A stretch of 42,163 nt of DNA, from positions 1 to 42,163 of the forward strand of contig JAGXRX010000029.1 in the NCBI GenBank assembly GCA_018335655.1, given 5' to 3'. The notes beneath the pieces were generated by a model. It did no database searches. It had not been told where the DNA came from and saw only the letters and a program-made list of their open reading frames with translations. Position 1 is the stretch's first letter, and each line of letters begins with the position of its first letter. Both the position numbers and the translations under genes were made by a program. This DNA comes from Erysipelothrix sp. (GTDB lineage Bacteria; Bacillota_I; Bacilli_A; Erysipelotrichales; Erysipelotrichaceae). Below, in pieces: positions 36,520 to 42,163 of this stretch.

Positions 36520-37199
36520 TCATTGTACCCCCCTGCTGATAAATCGGACACGAGATAGCCATCAGATAATGCAATGGTACGACGTCTATAATTATTAACG
36601 AGTATCTGAGCATGAGTCACCATGAGAATCGTTGTATGATATTCGCGATTAATTTTCTCAAGAATATCAATGATTTCTTTTGACTTTGCAGGATCTAAGT
36701 TACCAGTAGGCTCATCACAAATAAGAACTTTAGGTTGGTTTGCGATAGCGCGAGCAATAGCCACACGTTGTTGTTGTCCTCCTGAAAGTTGGTGAGGAAA
36801 AGAAGTAAGCTTATCACTTAATCCAACTAGTGCACATGCTTCTCGAGCACGCTTTCGTGCCTCAATGGTTGGCGCATTAACGACCTCAAGTGCGAAAAGC
36901 ACATTTTCAAAAACTGTTTTTTGTTCAAGGAGTTTAAAGTCTTGAAAAACTACCCCAAGATTTCTGCGATAAAGAGGTACCTTACTGTGTCGTAGTTTAC
37001 CCACATTAACACCAGCGACCTCAACGATTCCTTTAGTTGGAATCTCTTCACCATTAATTAGACGAATAATTGTTGACTTCCCCGAACCTGTCGGTCCGAT
37101 GATGTAAACGAATTCGCCTTGTTCTATTGTTAGACTAATACCATTTAGTGCATTAGTACCATTTTTGTATGTTTTAAAAACTTGTTTAAGAATGATCAT
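36516..37199 (-). CDS. ftsE: Cell division ATP-binding protein FtsE
   Basis: This ABC ATPase of the FtsEX complex has 227 residues, with Walker [10 protein letters not shown] (about 35-43), the signature [14 protein letters not shown] and Walker [18 protein letters not shown] lies about 8 bases before the ATG. A TAGAAT -10-like box lies in the 37-base gap after the YitT-family gene but lacks a clear -35, so ftsEX may be partly read through from that gene. It overlaps ftsX by 4 bases. Confidence 0.96.
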   Translation of the reverse strand: MIILKQVFKTYKNGTNALNGISLTIEQGEFVYIIGPTGSGKSTIIRLINGEEIPTKGIVEVAGVNVGKLRHSKVPLYRRNLGVVFQDFKLLEQKTVFENVLFALEVVNAPTIEARKRAREACALVGLSDKLTSFPHQLSGGQQQRVAIARAIANQPKVLICDEPTGNLDPAKSKEIIDILEKINREYHTTILMVTHAQILVNNYRRRTIALSDGYLVSDLSAGGYNE

Positions 37200-37236
37200 T
37201 TTTTGGGTCCTTATCTAATTCTATCCCCCAAGAATT

Positions 37237-38091
37237 TTATACCTTATATTGAAAACTAAATCCATATCCTTTAACTTCTGTGGAATCAGTGACAATAAGA
37301 AAAGCGTTAGGATCAATACTTAGAATTTTGCTATTAAGTTGGGGATATTGATTCTTCATGACAACAGTCATAATGACAGGTTTAACTGCTCCTGTATATC
37401 CTCCTTGTGCTTGTAATATTGTAGTTCCACGATCGATTTCATCATGTATGACTGATAGAATCTTTTCGTACTGATCAGAAATGATATACACCATCTTCGC
37501 TTGAGTTTCACCAAAGACTAAAACACGATCAATCATGTATGATGCTGCAACAACCGAGATAAATCCTTGCAACACGGCTTGTAAACCATAATTGAAAAAT
37601 CCGAGTCCTACAGTAATACCATCTATAATAAATACCCAAGTGACAATTTCAATTCCTGTGTATTTGTTAAGAACTAGTGGAGGAACATCCATACCCCCAG
37701 TGCTTGAACCTTGCTTGATTACCATTCCAACACCTAGTCCTGCAATAATACCCCCATATAGGCTAGCAAGCAAGGGATCTACTCCAACTGCTGGCATGCG
37801 CTCTGTAAATGTGAGGAATATTGGATACAAGATTGAAGATAAAGCGGTCGTCATTGCAAATCGTTTTCCAAGCACAATTGCTCCTATAACGAACAAACCA
37901 ATAACGAGTCCATCAATAATGACTTTTGGCTCTAAAGGGATGATTGGTTTTAGGGCAATTGCTAATCCTGCAACACCACCTGATAAGATATCATACGGTA
38001 AGATAAATGCGCCTACGGCTAAAGCAAGTAAGTAATTACCAAGAATGATGAGTACTAATTTCTTAATGTGCTTTAGTTGTAGCTTCTTCAT
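37237..38091 (-). CDS. YitT-family membrane protein (DUF161/DUF2179)
   Basis: This 284-residue protein has about five membrane helices in its first 175 residues and a soluble C-terminal DUF2179-like domain (about 200-284; FGETQAKMVYIISDQYEKILSVI region, then GGYTGAVKPVIMTVV). The function of the family is unknown. There is no ribosome binding site: an extended -10 promoter box TGTTATAAT ends 6 bases before the start codon, so the mRNA is predicted to start at or next to the ATG (leaderless). It precedes ftsE by 37 bases without a terminator and diverges from the opuA-type operon. Confidence 0.85.
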   Translation of the reverse strand: MKKLQLKHIKKLVLIILGNYLLALAVGAFILPYDILSGGVAGLAIALKPIIPLEPKVIIDGLVIGLFVIGAIVLGKRFAMTTALSSILYPIFLTFTERMPAVGVDPLLASLYGGIIAGLGVGMVIKQGSSTGGMDVPPLVLNKYTGIEIVTWVFIIDGITVGLGFFNYGLQAVLQGFISVVAASYMIDRVLVFGETQAKMVYIISDQYEKILSVIHDEIDRGTTILQAQGGYTGAVKPVIMTVVMKNQYPQLNSKILSIDPNAFLIVTDSTEVKGYGFSFQYKV

Positions 38092-38097
38092 GTCTGT

Positions 38098-38106
38098 ATT
38101 ATAACA
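38098..38106 (-). promoter_or_regulatory. Extended -10 promoter of the YitT-family gene (leaderless)
   Basis: TGT-TATAAT lies at 38106-38098 on the minus strand, and the predicted transcription start coincides with the ATG at 38091. An 11-base direct repeat (TTATAACAGAA on the plus strand at 38099-38109 and 38122-38132) covers the -10 box and the -35 region. Confidence 0.65.
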
Positions 38107-38158
38107 GAATAAGTCACGAATTTATAACAGAAGACGACGCTTAACATAATAACACAAT

Positions 38159-38187
38159 TTGACAATCTGACAATTTGTCTGTATATT
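38159..38187 (+). promoter_or_regulatory. Promoter of the opuA-type transporter operon
   Basis: TTGACA (38159-38164) and TATATT (38182-38187) are separated by 17 bases. A small inverted repeat GACAA-T-TTGTC (38169-38179) fills the spacer and could be an operator. Confidence 0.82.
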
Positions 38188-38234
38188 AAAGGTTGTTAGT
38201 TAGATTTTTTAATCATTTATAGGAGGAAACAACA

Positions 38235-39215
38235 ATGAAAAAATTATTCTTGCTTTTAGTCTTGACAATTTTCGTTCTTGCAGGGTGTGCCCCTTCAAGT
38301 CGCAAGACAACATTCACATTTGCAAATGCACAGTGGGATTCTATTATGTTTCATAACGCCGTGATGGGAACCATTATCGAAGAAGTCTTCGGATATGGTT
38401 GGGAAGAACTACCAGGTTCAACACCAATTACATATGAAGCTCTCAAAAGTGGTGAAATTGATATATACTCAGAAATATGGACAGATAACTTACCATCTTA
38501 CCTTGACGACGTCGCTAACGGACGCTTTGAGCTCTTAGGTTTAAACTTTGATGATAATGCCCAAGGACTTTATGTTCCACGCTATGTCATCGAGGGAGAT
38601 GCAACCCGTGGCATTGAGCCCATGGCACCAAATCTGCGCACTGTATCTGATTTAGCACAGTATTGGGAAATATTTGAAGATCAAGAAGATCCAACAAAAG
38701 GTCGTATCTATGGAGCAATTCCTGGATGGGCTGTCGATGAAATTTTAAGAAATAAAATGGATCACTTAGGATTAAATGCTACCTTTAATTACTTCTCACC
38801 AGGAAGTGATGCAGCACTATCAGCTGCACTATCAAGTGCATATGAGCGTGGTGAAGCTGTGGTCGGTTACTATTGGGAACCAACCTGGTTAATGGGACTT
38901 TATGATTTCGTGTTACTTGAAGATGAACCTTTTAGTGAAACAGGATTTATGAATGGTATCGGAGAGTTTAAGAGTAGTGATGTAACAGTTGGTGTAAGAA
39001 ATGGCTTCTCAGCAGAATATCCTGAAGTTGCTGAATTCTTATCTAAATACTCAACATCATCAACGCTAACTTCTGCTGCTTTATCTTATATCCAAGAAAC
39101 TGGAGCAAGTTCAGTTGAAGCTGCTAAGTGGTTTATCTTACAAAATAAAGAACTCGTCGCAACTTGGCTTAGCGCAGACCAGTTTGAAACGCTAATCAAG
39201 GCGTTAGAATCTTAA
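38235..39215 (+). CDS. opuAC: Glycine betaine/choline-type ABC transporter substrate-binding lipoprotein
   Basis: This 326-residue lipoprotein has a signal sequence and lipobox LAGC (Cys18) and is followed by an OpuAC-type periplasmic-binding fold. Tryptophan-containing segments that may form the aromatic cage for a quaternary amine are AQWDS, SEIWTD, IPGWAVD and YYWEPTW. AGGAGGAAAC precedes the ATG. It is the first gene of an operon with a permease and an ATPase, the reverse of the ATPase-permease-binding order of Bacillus opuA. It would be anchored by the Lgt encoded in this window. The exact substrate cannot be told from sequence alone. Confidence 0.85.
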   Translation: MKKLFLLLVLTIFVLAGCAPSSRKTTFTFANAQWDSIMFHNAVMGTIIEEVFGYGWEELPGSTPITYEALKSGEIDIYSEIWTDNLPSYLDDVANGRFELLGLNFDDNAQGLYVPRYVIEGDATRGIEPMAPNLRTVSDLAQYWEIFEDQEDPTKGRIYGAIPGWAVDEILRNKMDHLGLNATFNYFSPGSDAALSAALSSAYERGEAVVGYYWEPTWLMGLYDFVLLEDEPFSETGFMNGIGEFKSSDVTVGVRNGFSAEYPEVAEFLSKYSTSSTLTSAALSYIQETGASSVEAAKWFILQNKELVATWLSADQFETLIKALES

Positions 39216-39234
39216 AACTTAAAAGGAGAAATGT

Positions 39235-40101
39235 ATGAACTGGATTTATGAATTTCCTTTCCAGTTAACCATTGATACTTCAGCCATCGATAAAGGTGTG
39301 CGCTCGTTTGCGCTCACCTTTGATAGCGTATTAAGGGTTATTAGGCAAGGGTTAACAACCACATTATTAACAATTTACGACTTACTCACCTTCATTCCAT
39401 GGTGGGTTCTAGTCTTAATCGTTATTGGACTTTACTTCAAACAAAGCAAGAAGATTGGAATGTCACTTTTATATGGTGGACTGCTTGCACTTATTGGTTT
39501 CACAGGACTTTGGACACTTATGCTTAGTACCTTATCCATTGTGATTACCGCCGTTATTTTAAGTGTATTGTTTGGTTTTCCTTTTGGTCTACTCCTTAGT
39601 TTAAGTGAGCGTGCCAATAAAATTATGAGACCTGTCCTTGATACGATGCAAACAATGCCTGTCTTTGTCTATCTAATTCCGGCAATGCTTTTATTTGGTC
39701 TAGGACGTGTGCCTGCTGTTATGGCGACAGTCATTTATGCGATTGTGCCTATTATTCGCTTAACCAATTTAGGAATTCGACAAGTGAATCACGAGATTGT
39801 TGAGGCTTCTCGCTCTTTTGGAGCAACTACTATTCAAACTTTAATTAAAGTACAAATCCCACAAGCCTTTACTACTATTATGGCTGGACTTAATCAGACT
39901 CTCATGATGGCCATGGCGATGGTGGTTACCGCTTCAATGATTGGAGCACCAGGATTAGGGATGGAAGTACTTATTTCAGTAAACCGTATTGAAGTTGGTC
40001 GCGGACTTGTTTCTGGGACTGCGATTGTTATTGTGGCAATTATTCTGGATCGTCTTTCACAAGGATGGGTTAAACCTCAAACTGAGGAGGAAAGTCTATG
40101 A
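39235..40101 (+). CDS. opuAB: Glycine betaine/proline-type ABC transporter permease
   Basis: This 288-residue integral membrane protein of the OpuAB/ProW type has about six to seven helices. The coupling segment is EASRSFGATTIQTLIKVQIPQAFTTIMAG region (EASRSFGAT...IPQA), which contacts the ATPase. AAAAGGAGAAA precedes the ATG. Its stop overlaps the ATPase start by 4 bases. It forms the translocation pathway for the solute bound by the upstream lipoprotein. Confidence 0.9.
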   Translation: MNWIYEFPFQLTIDTSAIDKGVRSFALTFDSVLRVIRQGLTTTLLTIYDLLTFIPWWVLVLIVIGLYFKQSKKIGMSLLYGGLLALIGFTGLWTLMLSTLSIVITAVILSVLFGFPFGLLLSLSERANKIMRPVLDTMQTMPVFVYLIPAMLLFGLGRVPAVMATVIYAIVPIIRLTNLGIRQVNHEIVEASRSFGATTIQTLIKVQIPQAFTTIMAGLNQTLMMAMAMVVTASMIGAPGLGMEVLISVNRIEVGRGLVSGTAIVIVAIILDRLSQGWVKPQTEEESL

Positions 40102-41315
40102 AGCCAATTTTGTATGTAGAAGGTGTTAATAAAATCTTCGGAAGTCACAAAGAAGAAGCACTCAAGCTTTCTAAAAAAGGTCTTTCAAAAAATGAAATTC
40201 TAGAAAAAACAGGAGCAACCTGTGCTTTACTTGATGTAAATCTCGATGTTTTTCCAGGTGAAACTTTCGTCATTATTGGTTTATCAGGTTCTGGTAAATC
40301 AACGTTAGTACGTATGTTCAATCGTTTAAATGATCCAACACATGGAAAGATTTTCTTTAAGAATCAAGATCTTGCACAACTTAATAAAGAACAACTACGT
40401 AACTTCAGACGTGAAAAGATTGCAATGGTGTTTCAACACTTTGGATTAATGTCTCATAGAACAGTATTAAGAAATGTTGAATATGGACTTGAGATTCGAG
40501 GCGTTGGTCCAGAACTTAAAAAAGAAAAAGCGATGGAAATGATTAATCTTGTAGGTCTTACAGGATTTGAGAATTCTCGTATTGATCAATTATCAGGGGG
40601 TATGAAGCAACGAGTTGGATTAGCTCGTGCATTAGCCAATGACCCTGAGGTCTTATTGATGGATGAACCTTTCTCTGCACTTGATCCTTTAGTTAAGAAG
40701 GATATGCAGTTTGAATTATTAAAGATTCAACAAAAGATGAAGAAGACCATTGTCTTTATTACGCATGATATTAATGAAGCCTTTAAACTCGGTGATCGTG
40801 TAGCTATTATGAAAGATGGAAAAGTAATTCAAGTGGATACTCCTGAAAACATGATGGCAAATCCAGCAGATGAATATGTCACACGCTTTATTGAAGGAGC
40901 TGATAAAACAGCAATCATGAGTGTAAAACACGTTATGATTACCCCTACAACTATTGTCTTTAAAGATGATGGATTTAATAAGGTTATTCGTGAGATGAGA
41001 ACTAATAATGTTTCTAGTGCTTATGTCGTCGATGAAGAAATGAATTTCTTAGGTGTGGTTGGTCTTGAAAGTGCGATGCGCTTAAAAGATAAAGCAGCAA
41101 CACTCATGGATTTAGTAGAAGAAGTTATTACAATTGCACCGAATCAATCGGTGGCAGAAATCATACCTCTTGCATCACAAACTCGCGTCCCATTAGCGGT
41201 CGTTGAGGATGGAAAACTTGTAGGAATTGTCTCAAAGGCAAGTGTATTAACACTTATTGCCAATGATGTTTCTGTTGATCATAGTGATGAAGAATTAGAT
41301 AGCACGCTTGCCTAG
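40098..41315 (+). CDS. opuAA: Glycine betaine/proline-type ABC transporter ATPase with CBS domains
   Basis: This 405-residue ATPase of the OpuAA/ProV type has Walker A GLSGSGKST (about 60-68), signature LSGGMKQRVGLARA and Walker B LLMDEPFSALD. Two C-terminal CBS domains (about 278-395) follow; in OpuA of Lactococcus such domains sense ionic strength and gate transport. The N-terminal insertion KLSKKGLSKNEILEKTGAT is typical of this subfamily. GAGGAGG precedes the ATG inside the permease gene. A terminator overlaps its stop codon. Confidence 0.93.
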   Translation: MKPILYVEGVNKIFGSHKEEALKLSKKGLSKNEILEKTGATCALLDVNLDVFPGETFVIIGLSGSGKSTLVRMFNRLNDPTHGKIFFKNQDLAQLNKEQLRNFRREKIAMVFQHFGLMSHRTVLRNVEYGLEIRGVGPELKKEKAMEMINLVGLTGFENSRIDQLSGGMKQRVGLARALANDPEVLLMDEPFSALDPLVKKDMQFELLKIQQKMKKTIVFITHDINEAFKLGDRVAIMKDGKVIQVDTPENMMANPADEYVTRFIEGADKTAIMSVKHVMITPTTIVFKDDGFNKVIREMRTNNVSSAYVVDEEMNFLGVVGLESAMRLKDKAATLMDLVEEVITIAPNQSVAEIIPLASQTRVPLAVVEDGKLVGIVSKASVLTLIANDVSVDHSDEELDSTLA

Positions 41316-41327
41316 CGTGCTTTTTTT
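41301..41327 (+). terminator. Terminator of the opuA-type operon
   Basis: The stem AGCACGC/GCGTGCT (41301-41307 and 41315-41321) has a 7-base loop and is followed by seven T residues. The stop codon of the ATPase gene lies in the loop and stem. Confidence 0.92.
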
Positions 41328-41372
41328 ATGTGCAAGTTATCAAAGCAACCATGCATGTCATGGTGTAAATGG

Positions 41373-41401
41373 TTCAAAATTATGCAATGTTTCGCTAAAC
41401 T
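41373..41401 (+). promoter_or_regulatory. Promoter candidate for the DUF4358-like lipoprotein gene
   Basis: TTCAAA (41373-41378) and TAAACT (41396-41401) are separated by 17 bases, 35 bases before the start codon. The -35 match is only moderate. Confidence 0.45.
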
Positions 41402-41436
41402 AGGACGTGAGCCGATTTGGCGATACAAGGAGACTT

Positions 41437-41964
41437 ATGAAAAAACTAGTTGTATTATTTTTAACCTTAGGTTTATTAATGGGATGTGCTCCAACAACAC
41501 CTACAGTAGAAGTAGATATAGAAGACATTGCACAAGCCATTAAAGATGAATATGGAGATGATTATGCCCCTAGTCTTGATTATGATGAAACATACATGGT
41601 TGAGCGCTTAGGCATTGAATCTGGTTGGGTTGAAGCATTCTTTGGACAAGGTCCTACATTCTCAACAAGCAGTGATGAACTTATCATTATTAAAGCGACC
41701 GAAGGTAATGTCGCGAAAGTTGTTGCCGCAATGCAAGAATACCAACGCTATCTTAAAGAGGAATCCTTCCAATATCCTATGAACATGCCACGTGTACAAA
41801 ATGCCATGTTAGTGTCTGAAGGAGACTATGTTGTCTTTGTGTTAGTTGGTAAATTCTTTGAATATCCTAGTGATGGATCAGATTATGATGAACAAGAAGA
41901 GATTGACTTTGTAAAGGCACAGTTTCAACGTGGTGTTGATGTCTTTAAATCATTCTTTGAATAA
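41437..41964 (+). CDS. DUF4358-like lipoprotein
   Basis: This 175-residue exported protein has a signal peptide and lipobox LLMGC (Cys16), then a small domain of DUF4358 type. The region from EDIAQAIKDEYGD through GWVEAFFGQGP and IIIKATEGNVAKV to the C-terminal VFVLVGKFF matches what I know of the family. The function of DUF4358 is unknown, but such genes often sit beside MBOAT acyltransferases and SGNH/DHHW-type proteins in surface-polymer acylation clusters. The start is the ATG with AAGGAG about 6 bases upstream; a GTG 30 bases earlier is rejected. An MBOAT gene begins 2 bases after its stop, fitting that context. Confidence 0.75.
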   Translation: MKKLVVLFLTLGLLMGCAPTTPTVEVDIEDIAQAIKDEYGDDYAPSLDYDETYMVERLGIESGWVEAFFGQGPTFSTSSDELIIIKATEGNVAKVVAAMQEYQRYLKEESFQYPMNMPRVQNAMLVSEGDYVVFVLVGKFFEYPSDGSDYDEQEEIDFVKAQFQRGVDVFKSFFE

Positions 41965-41966
41965 TC

Positions 41967-42163
41967 ATGATTTTCGCATCGTCCACGTTTCTTGTTGTCT
42001 TTCTACCAAGTGCGATTCTCGCACTTTTAATATTTCCACCACGTTTTAGAAGTCTTATCTTACTCGTCTTTAGTTTAGTCTTTTATGCATATGGCGAAAT
42101 TCGTTATGGTCTTATTATGGTGTTCTCCATATTCTTAGACTACACATGTGGAATCATGATTGA
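41967..42163 (+). CDS. MBOAT-family (AlgI/DltB-like) O-acyltransferase, N-terminal part
   Basis: Sixty-five codons are visible before the window ends. The protein starts MIFASSTFLVVFLPSAIL and has hydrophobic segments followed by LLVFSLVFYAYGEIRYGL and FLDYTCGIMI. This arrangement (FLP near the N-terminus, then SLxFYxxGE and DYxxG) is the recognisable start of AlgI/DltB-type membrane O-acyltransferases, which move acyl groups to extracellular polymers. No clear ribosome binding site is present; it starts 2 bases after the DUF4358-like gene and is probably translationally coupled. The active-site histidine lies beyond the window. Confidence 0.8.
   Translation, partial: MIFASSTFLVVFLPSAILALLIFPPRFRSLILLVFSLVFYAYGEIRYGLIMVFSIFLDYTCGIMI

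Noticed and set aside
37592-38035. 147-codon plus-strand frame opposite the YitT-family gene
   Set aside because: Low-complexity Pro/Ile/Ser/Thr composition typical of the antisense of membrane-helix codons; no ribosome binding site.

Overview
The window looks like a stretch of chromosome from a low-GC (roughly high-30s % by eye) Firmicutes/Bacillota relative, most likely an Erysipelotrichia member such as Erysipelothrix. The gene orders match Bacillus-type blocks (cysS-mrnC-rlmB-sigH-rpmG-secE-nusG-rplKA; rplJL-ybxB-rpoBC-rpsL-rpsG-fusA; rapZ-yvcK-whiA; hprK-lgt-ppaX; ftsEX-ctpA-uvrBA). RpoB, however, is long (1377 aa) and has Asn at the key rifamycin position, both Mollicutes-like traits. 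The taxon is an inference from these features, not from a database search.

Layout. Positions 1-32.8 kb are almost entirely minus strand, so the blocks below are read right to left. (a) 1-11.1 kb: L10 leader, rplJ, rplL, a YbxB/RsmC-like methyltransferase, rpoB, rpoC, then rpsL, rpsG and the start of fusA. (b) 11.1-12.5 kb: a PadR regulator plus HAAS/DUF1700 membrane protein module, with its own promoter, palindromic operator and terminator, inserted between rplKA and rplJL. (c) 12.5-17.8 kb: cysS, mrnC, rlmB, a SigH-like sigma factor, rpmG, secE, nusG, rplK, rplA. The 52-aa rpmG and 59-aa secE are easy to miss. (d) 17.9-20.3 kb: gap and a three-gene unit (XRE regulator, 75-aa membrane protein, GNAT-like protein). 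(e) 20.35-32.8 kb: ctpA, uvrB, uvrA, hprK, a fused lgt-ppaX gene and trxB, then after a terminator rapZ, yvcK and whiA.

The right part has mixed strands: pepT (+) diverges from ctpA and converges on ftsE-ftsX-M23 hydrolase (-). A YitT-family gene (-) follows. It diverges from a glycine betaine/choline-type ABC transporter operon (+; binding lipoprotein, permease, CBS-containing ATPase). Last come a DUF4358-like lipoprotein and the first 65 codons of an MBOAT O-acyltransferase (+), cut by the window end.

How the genes work together. The left half is the core translation and transcription machinery, with r-protein leaders, attenuator-like hairpins and consensus promoters that can be read directly. 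The middle holds carbon-regulation genes (hprK with ppaX, yvcK, rapZ), DNA repair and redox functions. The right part is cell envelope and osmotic adaptation: Lgt would lipidate the lipoproteins encoded further right, and FtsEX would control the adjacent M23 hydrolase. The most distinctive observations are the Lgt-PpaX fusion, the PadR module splitting a conserved ribosomal cluster, the RpoB Asn671 signature, the paired cysteines in the exported M23 hydrolase, and an apparently leaderless YitT gene. No mobile element, CRISPR array, tRNA or rRNA was seen, and no stretch over 300 bases lacks a gene.
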